Below are positions 48,681 through 59,563 of a stretch of DNA of 64,000 bases, piece by piece. The DNA lies in the NCBI RefSeq assembly GCF_038502225.1, contig NC_091300.1, positions 45,041,188-45,105,187 on the forward strand, given 5' to 3'. The position numbers and the translations under genes were made by a program. Each line of letters begins with the position of its first letter. The stretch's first letter is position 1. Below the pieces are notes generated by a model. That model did not search any database. It saw nothing but the letters and a program-made list of their open reading frames with translations, and had not been told where the DNA came from. The DNA is from Cherax quadricarinatus (Eukaryota; Arthropoda; Malacostraca; Decapoda; Parastacidae).

Positions 48681-48700
48681 ATTTTGTTTCCCCAGACATT
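48681..48700. repeat. Target-site duplication of the large LINE, right
   Basis: Identical over 20 bp to 33355-33374. Joining the outer flanks gives the pre-insertion site. Confidence 0.95.
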
Positions 48701-48831
48701 AGGGTTTCTTTTTTTTCCTTGACTAGCTGAAGCCAAGTGGTTACAGGTAGCTGAGACAGGTAGTCAAGGGGTGGGAGTATTACGCAAGGCATTGTACAAA
48801 CGATTCATGAAATCATAATGAGACAATAATA

Positions 48832-48910
48832 TCACGGGTGGGAATTGAACTCATGGCGATTGAGTCGTTAAACTCCAGGCCAGTACGTATGTCACTGGTC
48901 CAGCTGGCTA
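48832..48910 (-). mobile_element. tRNA-derived SINE head, antisense
   Basis: On the minus strand GCCAGCTGGACCAGTGAC looks like an A box and GAGTTCAATTCCC like a B box, about 40 bp apart. It faces a related head on the plus strand at 49012-49090. Confidence 0.6.
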
Positions 48911-49011
48911 CAATAACATTCATCTAAGTACATTTATACACTATAGAGAGGTTAGCACAGGCCCCACTGTGAAAAAAATATAAGTTTTAACATATAAAAC
49001 TTATTGTAACC

Positions 49012-49090
49012 ACCTGATCCAGTGGTTTATGCGCTAGCCTGAAGTTTTACGACTCGCTCACACCAGGTTCAACCTCCATCCGTGGTATGG
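49012..49090 (+). mobile_element. tRNA-derived SINE head
   Basis: TGATCCAGTGGTTTATGCG (A-box-like), gttttacgactcgctcac, then AGGTTCAACCTCC (B-box-like) and cgtggtatggttt. Shares the ttttacgactcg / cgagtcgttaaa motif with the antisense copy at 48832-48910. Confidence 0.6.
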
Positions 49091-49097
49091 TTTCATT

Positions 49098-49200
49098 GTA
49101 GAAAATATGTGTATGACAAACGCTCCATTAATAATGTCAGTGATGGGATTTCTGAAACCGGATGCATATTAGTCCTGAAGAGTAGCCAGGACAGGACAGG
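49098..49200 (+). repeat. Dispersed repeat shared with 18089-18205
   Basis: Same order of phrases as at 18089, including ccattaataatgtcagtgat and gaagagtagccaggacagga. Both copies lie in SINE or PLE debris. Confidence 0.7.
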
Positions 49201-49689
49201 AGAGGTGTGTCAGTACTGGAAACGCGGTGGCTGGAACAAGGCGTCATAAGAGTCATGCTCTGGTGTTTGTGTCAGTAGGGGGTTGGTAGTTTGGCTAAAT
49301 TTAAGCCATAGGTTGTTTTAATGTTTTGGTGCTCTCATGATTTTTTCCTGTAAGGTCCTAGTGTGCAGAGGCCTGTGTAGTGGAGAGTACAGATAATAAT
49401 AATTTGTCTGCAGGCTGAGAGGCTGGCAGAAGGGAAGGGGGGTGTCAAGGAGCCCCACTGTTAATATGCAGGGGGTAGGATGTGTGTTGTATAATTAAGG
49501 TTACTTACTATTAATATATTTTTGCACATGTTAGTTTTTGTGTCCTTCCTGATAATTAACGTAAGTATTGACCATTTACTTAATGCTTTTTGTGAAGAAA
49601 CAAGCTTGACCCTAAGTTGTTGCAATATTTTTAATAATTTAAATGCCCCTAGACAGGCTGTTACCCTTAGGTGCCGGGGTTTATTTATG
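49201..49689. other. No gene seen
   Basis: GT- and GGTG-rich, then AT-rich. No recognisable frame. Confidence 0.5.
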
Positions 49690-50145
49690 TAATGTAATAA
49701 CTACGTTACAGTGTGTGTACCAGCACAGCCTACCTGTCTGAGTGTGCTAACACAGTGTCACCTTTTTAAGTATATGTGGGTGTACTAGCAAACACCACCA
49801 TTACTAGTGTATGTGTGGGTGTGCTATCACACATTATCTCTAATACTGTGAGTAGGTGTATTAGAACTCTCCCTCACTACTAGCATACGTGTGTATACTA
49901 GGGCATTCCTCTTCTGTTAGTTTCGGGTGTATTAGCACTCTCCATCTCTGCTAGTTCTAAGGGGTGTACTAGCACACTCCACCTCGGCTTGTGAATCGGT
50001 GTACTAGCACACTGATAGTGTTTGTAGTTGTACTAGCACACACTACCTCTGCTAGAGTGTGCGAGTATACTAGCACATTCCACCTCTACTAGTGTGTGGA
50101 TGTACTGGCACACATCACATCTCGTACTGTGCGTAGGTGTATCAG
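49690..50145. repeat. Decayed minisatellite, unit about 45 bp
   Basis: Roughly ten diverged units with the recurring phrases gtgtactagcacac, ccacctctgctag and tgtgtgggtg. Divergence is far higher than in the five large arrays. Confidence 0.75.
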
Positions 50146-50208
50146 TGTTAAACATAATAATAATTCTCATCAAAATTAAATGCTAAGCCACCAGGGTCAT
50201 ACAGCTAA

Positions 50209-50210
<2 letters not shown>

Positions 50211-50281
<71 letters not shown>
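50211..50281. repeat. (AAT)n microsatellite
   Basis: About 23 AAT units, probably the tail of the adjacent SINE in reverse orientation. Confidence 0.95.
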
Positions 50282-50562
50282 CCTTATTTCTACATGTACA
50301 AGATACAACTTATACAAACCTATCTGACATCAGTGACAGAAATCCGCTGTTTATACAGAGCATTTCGGGAAATTTAGATTAATGTTGTCCCCCAGGATGC
50401 GACCCACACCAGTCGGCTAACACCTAGGTACCAACGTTGTTGCTATGTGAGCAGAGACAGTAGGTGTCTTATGCAAACACGCCCTAATGTTTCCACCTGT
50501 AACGGGGATCATACCACAGTACTCGGTGTGTGAGCTGAGTGCGCTACCAACCCAGCTACGGG
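50282..50562 (-). mobile_element. tRNA-derived SINE, antisense
   Basis: Minus strand begins CCCGTAGCTGGGTTGGTAGC (A-box-like), then TGGTATGATCCCCG (B-box-like) about 45 bp on, a body including ccgctgtttatacagagcat on the plus strand, and an (ATT)n tail. The body shares sequence with 61800-61925. Confidence 0.75.
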
Positions 50563-50664
50563 ATTATTGAATATATGTATCTATATATTAACTTGAACTC
50601 TAATAAACGGTATCACCTGGCACTTTGCAAGACGATATGGTGAGCGTAAAACACTAGAATAAAT

Positions 50665-50822
50665 AATGTGTGTGTACTAACCTAGTTGTGGTTGCAGGGG
50701 TCGATTCATAGCTCCTGGCCCTGCCTCTTCACTGGTCGCTACTCAGTCACTCTACCCGCTCCATGGTCTTTATCATACCTCTCTTTAAAGCTATGTATAG
50801 ATCCTGTCTCCACTACATCAAT
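50665..50822 (-). mobile_element. LINE or repeat fragment, antisense
   Basis: Phrases such as ctgcctcttcactggtcgct and cctctctttaaagctatgta resemble the antisense ends of common crustacean LINEs, from memory. The CR1 copy is inserted directly after it. Confidence 0.4.
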
Positions 50823-52515
50823 TAAGATCAGGGACAAGATAGGCCCACTCAAAAGTTCCTCGGGTCAGCTCACTGACAGTGATAAGGAAATGTGTAGAAT
50901 TTTTAACACATACTTCCTCTCAGTTTTTACACAGGAGGATACCAGCGATATTCCAGTAATGATAAATTATGTAGAACAGGACGATAATAAACTGTGCACT
51001 ATTAGGGTCACAAGTGACATGGTCCTTAGGCAAATAGATAAATTAAAACCTAACAAATCCCCAGGCCCTGATGAACTGTATGCAAGGGTTCTAAAGGAAT
51101 GTAAAGAGGAGCTTAGCACACCTTTGGCTAATCTTTTCAACATATCACTACAAACTGGCATGGTGCCAGATAAGTGGAAAATGGCAAATGTGATACCTAT
51201 TTTCAAAACAGGTGACAGGTCCTTAGCTTCGAACTATAGACCAATAAGCCTAACCTCCATAGTGGGAAAATTTATGGAATCAATAATTGCCGAGGCAGTT
51301 CGTAGCCACCTTGAAAAGCATAAATTAATCAACGAATCTCAGTATGGTTTTACAAAGGGGCGTTCCTGCCTTACGAATTTATTAACTTTTTTCACTAAGG
51401 TATTTGAGGAGGTAGATCATGGTAATGAATATGATATTGTGTATATGGACTTCAGTAAGGCTTTTGACAGGGTCCCACATCAGAGACTATTGAGGAAAAT
51501 TAAAGCACATGGAATAGGAGGAGAAATTTTTTCCTGGATAGAGGCATGGTTGACAAATAGGCAGCAGAGAGTTTGCATAAATGGGGAGAAATCAGAGTGG
51601 GGAAGTGTCACGAGCGGTGTTCCACAGGGGTCAGTGTTGGACCCCCTGCTGTTCACAATCTACATAAACGACATAGATAAGGGCATAAAGAGCGACATCG
51701 GCAAGTTTGCCGATGACACCAAAATAGGCCGTCGAATTCATTCTGACGAGGACATTCGAGCACTCCAGGAAGATTTGAATAGACTGATGCAGTGGTCGGA
51801 GAAGTGGCAGATGCAGTTTAATATAGACAAATGCAAAGTTCTAAATGTTGGACAGGACAATAACCATGCCACATATAAACTAAATAATGTAGTTCTTAAT
51901 ATTACGGATTGCGAAAAAGATTTAGGAGTTCTGGTTAGCAGTAATCTGAAACCAAGACAACAGTGCATAAGTGTTCGCAATAAAGCTAATAGAATCCTTG
52001 GCTTCATATCAAGAAGCATAAATAATAGGAGTCCTCAGGTTGTTCTTCAACTCTATACATCCTTGGTTAGGCCTCATTTAGATTATGCTGCACAGTTTTG
52101 GTCACCGTATTACAGAATGGATATAAATTCTCTGGAAAATGTACAAAGGAGGATGACAAAGTTGATCCCATGTATCAGAAACCTTCCCTATGAGGATAGA
52201 CTAAGGGCCCTGAAACTGCACTCTCTAGAAAGACGTAGAATTAGGGGGGATATGATTGAGGTGTATAAATGGAAGACAGGAATAAATAAAGGGGATGTAA
52301 ATAGTGTGCTGAAAATATCTAGCCTAGACAGGACTCGCAGCAATGGTTTTAAGTTGGAAAAATTCAGATTCAGGAAGGATATAGGAAAGTACTGGTTTGG
52401 TAATAGAGTTGTGGATGAGTGGAACAAACTCCCAAGTACCGTTATAGAGGCCAGAACGTTGTGTAGCTTTAAAAATAGGTTGGATAAATACATGAGTAGA
52501 TGTGGGTGGGTGTGA
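50823..52515 (+). CDS. CR1-like reverse transcriptase (partial)
   Basis: About 564 codons without a stop. The frame stays open upstream into unrelated sequence as far as an ATG at 50686, so the true protein start is lost. Motifs: KSPGPDELYARVLKE, NYRPISLTSIVGKFME, GFTKGRSCLTNLLTFF, motif A YMDFSKAFDRVP (about 51441), motif B GVPQGSVLDPLLF (about 51616), motif C KFADDTKIG (about 51703), then the thumb LGVLVSSNLKP and ANRILGFISRSI, and the C-terminal VVDEWNKLPS. Catalytic Asp residues are intact. It would copy element RNA into DNA at a nick, but without the endonuclease and 5' end it cannot be autonomous. Apparently the youngest CR1 copy here. Confidence 0.9.
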
Positions 52516-52695
52516 GTTAGACCTGATAGCTTGTGCTACCAGGTCGGTTGCCGTGTTCCTCCCTTAAGTCAATGTGACCTGACCTGACTAGGTTGGGTGC
52601 ATTGGCTTAAGCCGGTAGGAGACTTGGACCTGCCTCGCATGGGCCAGTAGGCCTTCTGCAGTGTTCCTTCGTTCTTATGTTCTTATGTTCTTAAT
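52516..52695 (+). other. CR1 3' UTR and octamer tail
   Basis: Includes tgacctgacctgactaggtt, ctgcctcgcatgggccagta and the tail of gttcttat units. The next LINE starts immediately after in the opposite orientation. Confidence 0.8.
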
Positions 52696-55600
52696 TCCCA
52701 GATTATTCCACTTCCTGACAACTCTGTGACTGAAGAAATAATTCCTGACATTCCTGTGGTTCATCTGAGTTTTCAACTTACAACCGTGACCCCTAGTTGC
52801 TGTGTCCCATCTCTGGAACATTCTGTCTCTGTCCATCTTGTCTATTCCTCTCAGTATTTTATATGTCGTTATCATATTCCCCCTATCTCTCCTGTCTTCC
52901 AGTGTCGTCAGGTTAACTTCCCTTAACCTTTCCTCGTAGGACATACCCCTTAGCTCCGGAACTAGTCTTGTTGCAAATCTCTGCACTTTCTCTAGTTTCC
53001 TTACATGCTTGGCTAGGTGAGGGTTGCAAACTAGTGCTGCATACTCCAGTATGGGCCTAACGTACACAGTGTACAGGGTCCTGAATGACTCCTTGTTAAG
53101 ATGTCGGAATGCTGTTTTTAGGTTTGTCAATCGCCCGTATGCTACCACAGTTATTTGGTTGATGTGCGCCTCAGGAGATGTTCCCGGTGTTATACTCACC
53201 CCAAGATCCTTTTACCTGAATGAGGTTTGTAGGCTCTGGCCCCATAGCCTGTACTCCGTCTGTGCCCTTCCTCAATCTTCATGACTTTGCAATTGGTGGG
53301 GTTGAACTCCAGAAGCCAGTTGCGGGACCAATTCTGCAGCCTGTCCAGATTCTTTTGTAGTTCTGCCTGGTCCTCGTTCGACTGAATTCTTCTCACCAAC
53401 TTCACATCTGCAAACAGGGACACTTCGGAGTTCATTTCTTCCATCATGTTCACAAATACAAGAAACAGTACCGGTCCTAGGACTGATCCCTGTGGTACCC
53501 GGCTCATTACAGGCGCCCATTCTGGCACCTCATCATGTACCATGACTCGCTGTTGTCTTCCTGACAGGTATTCCCTGATCCATTGTAGTGCCTTCCCTGT
53601 TATCCCTGCCTGGTCCTCCAGCTTTTGCACTAATCTCTTGTGTGGAACTGTGTCAAACGCCTTCTTACAGTCCAAGAAAACGCTATCTACCCACCCCTTT
53701 TTCTCTTCTCTTACTGCTGTCACCCCTGTCATAGAACTCTAGTAGGTTTGTGATGCAGGATTTCCCTTCCCTGAAACTGTCCTGTCGTTGATAAGCTCAT
53801 TCCTTTCTAGGTGCTCCACCACACATCTCCTGATAATCTTCTCCATGACCTTGCATACTATACATGTCAGTGACACTGGTCTGTAATTTAATGCGATTCT
53901 TTTTCAGAAATTGGGACTACATTTGCTGTCTTACATACTTTAGGTAATCGCCCTGTTTTGATAGATATGTTGAAGATTGTTGTTAGTGGTACACATAGCG
54001 CCTCTGCTCCCTCTCTCAGGACCCATGGAGAGATGTTACCTGGTCCTATCGCCTTTGAGGTATCATGCTCGCTGAGCAGCCTCTACACTTCTTCCTTGGT
54101 TATATGTATTGTGTCCAACACTGGTTGGTGTACCCCACCTCTCCCCCTTTCTAGAGTCCCCTCTGTCTCCTCTGTGAACACTTTGAATCTAACATTGAGC
54201 TCCTCGCATATTTTGCGGTCATTTTTTGTGACATCCCCTCCTTCCTTCCTCAGCCTGATTATCTGGTCCTTGACTGGTGTGTTCCTCCTAATGTGGCTGT
54301 ACAACAGCTTTGAGTCAGATTTGGCTTTCACTGCTATGTCAATCTCATATTGTCTTTAGGCCTTCCTTCTTACCTGTGCATATTCATTTCTGGCTCTATG
54401 ACTGCTCTTCTTATTCTCCTGGGTCCTTTGCCATCTATACTTTTTCCATTCTCTAGCACACTTGGTTTTGGCCTCCCTGCACCTTTGGGTGAACCGCAGG
54501 CTCATCCTGGTTTTTTTGTTATTCCTGTTATCCTTGGGTACAAACCTCTCCTCATCTTCTTTGCATATTGTCATATATTCGATCATCTTGTTTACTGACT
54601 CCCCTGGCAGCTCTCTGTCCCACTGAACCCCATGAAGGAAATTCTTCATGCCTAAGTAGTCCCCTTTCTTGCAGTTCAGCTTCATATGTCTGGCCCTTCC
54701 TGCTTCCCCCTCCACCTGTAACTCTACCATGTAGTCGAAACTCAGAACCACATGGTCACTGGCCCCAAGGGGTCTTTCATATGTGTTGTCCTCAATATTT
54801 GCACTACTCAACGTGAATACTAGGTCCAGTCTCGCTGGTTCATCTTCTCCCCTCTCTCTCTCTCTCTCTGATCACGTCCCTTACGTGTTGGTACACGAGA
54901 TTTTTCAGTACCACCTCCACCATCTTAGCCCTCCATGTTTCTTGGCCCCCATGTGGCTCTAGGTTCTCCCTTTCGATTTCCTTGTGGTTGAAGTCACCCA
55001 TGATCAGTAGCTTTGACCTGCTCTCACGAGCCTTCTGGCCACTTCGGCCAGTGCGTCAACCATCGCTCTATTACTCTCATCATACTCTTGCCTTGGCCTT
55101 CTACTGTTCTATGGTGGGTTATACATAACTGCAATTACCACCTTGGGACCTCGAGTCTGAAGCATTCTACTCCTCTGTCTCCTCTCTCTAGCTCATCAAA
55201 ATCCCATCTGTTTTTGATCAGCAGTGCCACTCCTCCTTCCCCTCTGTTCCCTCTGTCTTTCGTTAGGATCTCATACTCCGTTGGAAAGATGGCATCTGTT
55301 ATCATCCCTGTGAGCTTGGTTTCAGTAAGGGCTATGATGTCTGGTGATGCTTCTTTGACTCTTTCGTGTCGTGCACTCCTCCCACTTATTCATTATTCCA
55401 TCAGCGTTGGTGTTCCATACTTTAGTTTCCTTTCAAACACTGTGTGTTGGTGGGTCTGTGGGGGTGGGGGGCCTGGCAGTGTGCTGCGGGATTCAACAGC
55501 ATAGTGTTGGGTGGGGGCTGTGTGGATTGTGGTCTGTGTTGGGATAGTGTGTTTGGTTATGGTGTTCTGCTGTGGTTTCTCTTGCAGGATTCTGTTTTGC

Positions 55601-56500
55601 ACTGTTTCTGTCTTGAAAATCAGCTTGACCAGCCGTTTTCTCTCCTTCACGCCCCCACTATTCTCTGAAAATTTACTATCTCAGACATGTCCTCTTCATC
55701 TAATTCTTTGATGATTTTTTCAATTTTCTGTCTTTCCTCCTGCCATCTTTCATTGTGTGTTCTTAACTCACTCTCCTGAAGCCCGTGAATAAACACTGAC
55801 CTCTCCCTCTCCCCCTTCCATTGCCTCTCCCTCTGTGTCTCCGATTTCCATTTGTACATGGCCAATCTCTCCCTATTGTTTTCCAGTAGCTCTCAGCGGC
55901 ATGGTCGAGCCTCTGCATGTATCCTCCTTCCATTGCCTCTCCCTCTGTCTCCGATTTCCATTTGTACATGGCCAATCTCTCCCTATTGTTTTCCAGTAGC
56001 TCTCAGCGGCATGGTCGAGCCTCTGCATGTATCCTGTCCCCCTCTGCACCCTCACGCCCCTCCCCCACCACCACTCCTGCTCCCAGCCGCTCTTTCCCCT
56101 CATTCCTCGGCCCTGCTTGGTGGGGTGATAGGACCTAAGCATAAGTTATGTCTCCTTCCTTCCTGTTGGGCTCCTCATTCAGTGGGGGTGTACCAGCTTC
56201 AGATTCTATATTTTCGCTGGTCCATACCCCTGTGACTCGCTTCTGCCTATTTACCTCAAATTCTAGGGCCCTTATCCTTGCTACTGCAGCTTCAACTTGT
56301 GACTCCCATTTCTTCTTCTCCTCCTCCAACCTCTTTTCCAATTTCACAGAAAGCTCTGCATCTATTCTTTTCTCCATTTCACCTAGTTTTCTCTACAACT
56401 CTTGTTCCATCCTTTTGCATTGCTCTTCCATCCATTCTTCCTTACCAGAGCCATTCTCCTCTGAACCCCTGATCCTCTGGGTTCCCCTCCGAGCCATCTT
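52696..56500 (-). pseudogene. LINE copy, antisense: coiled-coil ORF1, endonuclease, RT
   Basis: On the minus strand from 56496: ORF1 begins MARRGTQRIRG, then a coiled coil EKRLEEEKKKWESQVEAA (56135-56377), then a low-complexity linker with a duplicated block. Endonuclease remnants lie at about 54800-55300 (LGASDHVVLSFDYMVELQV is its linker). The RT follows: VFLDCKKAFDTVPHKRL (motif A, near 53660), RVPQGSVLGPVLFLVF (motif B), SLFADVKLV where FADDVKL is expected, so one catalytic Asp is deleted (near 53400), then AFRHLNKESFRTLYTVYVRP and VVRKWNNLGI. Many stops. Related copies: 1-2760 and 57412-58990. CR1/Jockey-like. Confidence 0.85.
55818..56036 (-). repeat. Tandem duplication of about 105 bp in LINE ORF1
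   Basis: The block containing cattgcctctccctctgt, ggccaatctctccctattgt and ctctcagcggcatggtcgag occurs twice in a row, nearly identical, apart from one extra 'gt' pair. Confidence 0.9.
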
Positions 56501-56579
56501 TCTTTTTTATGGGTTATGCACTGTAGATGTGTGTGTGGGGGGGAGTGGGGAGTTGTAAGGGGGAGAGGGACAGGGGGAG

Positions 56580-57004
56580 TGTGGCATGCAAAGAGTACGT
56601 AACCTTTATTCGGCGCATGGACACACCCTCATTTACAGGCTATCTCCCCCAACCAGCGAACCAGGTTGCTAAGAGTTGGTGATGGGGCCCCATCGTTCAA
56701 CTAGTGACCAGGTTCTAGCCAATAAGAAGGTGGGATTGGCTATCGCAGAGGTTATGTGGATACCGCTCTCCTGTCTGCCCTTGTCATTCCCATTCTAGAG
56801 CTGGTTGAAGCACGGTCTGCTATCTTGTGGCTTCTATTTCTGCTTTGCTTACCGTGGAGTGCACTATAATTATCTCTGTACATAGTGTACATATTGCTGT
56901 TATAAATTGGTGAAGGATAATATAAGTCTAAACTTTTTCTACTGTGTTTATTTGCTCCCATTACACCCGGGGTAACAGGCCATTTGGAATCCTGGGTTGT
57001 AATA
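56580..57004 (+). mobile_element. LTR B
   Basis: 425 bp, begins TGTGGCATGCAAAGAGTACG and ends GGGTTGTAATA. It is in inverted orientation to LTR A and matches it along its length. No target duplication is seen: left flank gggag, right flank tgggt. It continues into leader-like sequence, so it is probably the 5' LTR of a truncated element. Confidence 0.85.
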
Positions 57005-57300
57005 TGGGTAGCCTGTCCGGGAGCTGGAGCTGGACTTAGAGAAACGGTTGAGCTTAAGGTGAAGCTCGTAGCAGGAACATTGTGCAGCTTGCTGTCTGGC
57101 ATTGCTTTACAAATTTTGCGTGTCAGTTGTTACTAGCCTGTTCGGTGTGGAGAATTTTGCAGTCAGCTTTGCTTGTATGCGTATTCTGCAATCGTACTGT
57201 GCATAGCTAAGCGTGTTCTGCAAATTAACGTGTTACGTTGGGGTATTCTGCAATCGTACTGTGCATAGCGAATAACTTATGCCACCTAGACGAGTCAGAC
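57005..57300 (+). mobile_element. LTR-element leader and possible Gag start
   Basis: TGGGTAGCCTGTCCGGGAG directly after the LTR could be a tRNA primer-binding site (it begins TGG). The next frame (LELEKRLSLKVKLVAG) may be the start of Gag. The sequence breaks off at the PLE piece. Confidence 0.4.
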
Positions 57301-57411
57301 GTCTGGTGTCGACATATACTTTGCATAACCTTTGCATAACTGATGAAGCCAATGTGTGGCGAAACGTTTCCTCAATAAAGATACCCAAGAGTTGCACATG
57401 TGTCTAATTTA
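57301..57411 (+). mobile_element. Penelope-like terminal repeat
   Basis: Contains actgatgaagccaatgtgtg, gcgaaacgtttcctc, then aataaagatacccaagagtt. Inserted between LTR-element leader and antisense LINE. Confidence 0.65.
57340..57365 (+). ncRNA. Hammerhead-like ribozyme core, best preserved
   Basis: CTGATGA, one extra A, a three-pair stem (GCC / GGC) with a seven-base loop, then GAAAC. Both core boxes match the canonical sequence. Downstream CGTTTC is partly self-complementary with GAAACG, as in hammerheads that work as dimers. The cleavage site was not located and activity is unproven. Confidence 0.5.
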
Positions 57412-58990
57412 TCATCCCTGATCCTCCAGCTTCCGCACTAATCTCTTGTGAGGAACTGTGTCTAAAGCCTCCTTGCAGTCCAGAAAAATGCAATCAATCG
57501 ACCCCTCTATCTTGTGTCTTACTTCTGTTATTTTGTCATAAAACTTCAGAAGGTTTGTGACACAGAATTTGCCTTCCATGAATCCGTGCTGGTTGTCGTT
57601 TATAGTCTTGTTCTGTTCCAGGTGCTCCACCACTCTCCTCCTAATAATCTTCTCCATGACTGCATACTATACACTTCATTGACACTGGTCCATAGTTTAG
57701 TGCCTCGTTTCTGTCTTTCTTAAAAATGGGGACTACATTTGCCGCCTTCCATACCTCATGTAGTTGCTCAGTTTCAAGAGATGTGTTGAAGATTGTGGTT
57801 AGTGGCACACAGAGCATTTCTGCTCCTTCTCTAAGGACCCATGGAGAGATGTTGTCTAGTCCCACCACCTTTGAGGTATCAAGGTCACTTAGGAGCTTCT
57901 TCACCTCCTCCTCAGTTGTGTGTATTTCATCCAACACTTGTTGGTACATCCTTTCCTGGTGTACCCCACTGTTATGTCTTCCCAGTGTCTCTTCAGCCTC
58001 TACCGTAAATACTTCCTGAAATCTCATATTGAGCTCCTCACATACTTCTTGGTCATTTCTTCTGAGCTCCTCACCTTCTTTCTTCAGCCTGATTACCTGG
58101 TCCTTGACTGTTGTCTTCCTCCTGATGTGGCTGTAAAGCAGTTTCGGGTCAGACTTGACTTTCGATGCTATATCGTTTTTTGTACTGCCGCTGGGCCTCC
58201 CTCATCTTTGCATACTGGTTTCTGGCTCATCGACTAATCTCTTTATTTTCCCGAGTCCTTTGCCTTCTGTACTTTTTCCATTCTCTAGCTCACTTAGTTT
58301 TTGCCTCCCTACACCTTCGGGTAACCAAAGGGCTCCTTCTGTTCTTCCCATTATTTCTGTTACCCTTGGGAACAAACCTTTCCTCTGCCTCCTTGCATTT
58401 TGTTATGTAGTCCATTTCGTTACTGATTTTCCTACCAACTCTCTTTCCCTCAACCTCCTGCAGGAAGGTCCTCATACCTGTGTAGTCTCCTCTTTTATAG
58501 TTTGGCTTTTCCCTTTCTAATCGTGTTACCCTCTCTACTTGTAGTTCTACGATGTATTCAAAGCTCAGAACCACGTGGTTGCTAGCTCCAAGGGGTCTTT
58601 CATATGTGATGTCCTCAGTGTCTGAGCTACTCAGGGTGAACACAAGGTCCAGTCTTGCTGAGTCATCCTCCCCTCTCTCTCTGGTAGTGTCCGTAACATG
58701 TTGGTGCATGAGGTTTTCCAGTACCATATCCATCATCTTGGCTCTCCATGTTTCGGGACCTCCAGGTTTTCCAAATCAATTTCCCTGTGATTGAAGTCGC
58801 CCATAACCAGTAACTTCGCTCTGCTCGAGTGAGCCCTTCTTGCCACCTCAACTAGTGTGTCCACCATTGCTCTGTTGCACTGATCTCTTGGCCTCCTGCA
58901 GTTCTGTGGTGGGTTATACATCACTGCAATGACTACCTTGTGTTCCCATGACTGAACTGTACCTACTATGTAGTCCCTTTCTTAAATCTC
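57412..58990 (-). pseudogene. LINE copy, antisense: endonuclease and partial RT
   Basis: Same family as 52696-56500. From 58930 down: MMYNPPQNCRRPRDQCNRA, LLVMGDFNHREIDLENLEV (the GDFNH catalytic box, intact), SSDTEDITYERPLGASNHV, PKGNRNNGKNRR, the RT fingers DKLVNDNI-type region (about 57850-58030; SPWVLREGAEMLCVPL), then MEKIIRRRVVEHLEQN, NDNQHGFMEGKFCVTNLL and FLDCKEALDTVPHKRL (motif A, with E for K and L for F). It ends at 57412, before motifs B and C. Confidence 0.85.
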
Positions 58991-59083
58991 GTCCAGTCCT
59001 TCCATTTCTTGATAACCCCACCGGTTTTTAATTAGCAGTGCAACCCCTCCTGCCCCTTCTATCCTTCCTCAGGATCTTATATC

Positions 59084-59156
59084 CGGGTGTGTGTGTGTGT
59101 GTGTATGCGCATGCGCGTGTGTTCGTGTGCGCGCGCGCGCGTGCGTGGGTGAGTGT
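59084..59156. repeat. GT/GC alternating tract
   Basis: GT repeats pass into GCGCGCGCGC and back. Alternating purine-pyrimidine sequence of this kind can adopt Z-DNA. Confidence 0.85.
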
Positions 59157-59315
59157 TATACCTCGCCGCCTACATTATCAATCCACTCTCCTGCTGACGT
59201 CATGTATGCAAATTGGATCCCCTATCCGTGAGGTGTGAGGCAGGGAACACTGGAACACAAGTCATCACCTGGTGGCAAGTTTCACTCGTGGTCACCACAA
59301 TGAACAGTTGTCGTC

Positions 59316-59361
59316 GGTGGTAATGTATGTACGTACGTATGTACGTACGTATGTATGTGTG
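59316..59361. repeat. (GTAC/GTAT)n microsatellite
   Basis: Tetranucleotide repeat gtac alternating with gtat. Confidence 0.9.
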
Positions 59362-59450
59362 AAAGATGGTTGAGAACAACACAGTACACAGTTCAGCAGT
59401 AAAAATGGAAGCGAAGTTGTTCAATATATCATGAGCAGCCGGCTCATGTG

Positions 59451-59563
59451 GCATTCCAGCCGTGGTCAGTGGTATTCCAGCCGTGGTCAGTGGTATTCCA
59501 GCCGTGGTCAGTGGTATTCCAGCCGTGGTCAGTGGTATTCCAGCCGTGGTCAGTGGTATTCCA
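59451..59563. repeat. 21-bp tandem repeat, about five copies
   Basis: Unit begins ggtattccagccgtggtcag; the copies are nearly perfect. Confidence 0.95.

Larger units (their letters stand above)
50823..52695 (+). mobile_element. CR1-type LINE, 5'-truncated, RT open
   Basis: Contains an uninterrupted RT frame to 52515, then a 3' UTR and a tail of three gttcttat units (52671-52694). CR1 elements are known for 3' octamer tails of this kind. The 5' part with the endonuclease is missing. Other copies: 7793-8708 and bare tails at 4757 and 18468. Confidence 0.88.

Noticed and set aside
48832..50562. Functional nuclear tRNA genes
   Set aside because: A- and B-box-like sequences exist but the cloverleaf does not close and the bodies continue as SINEs.
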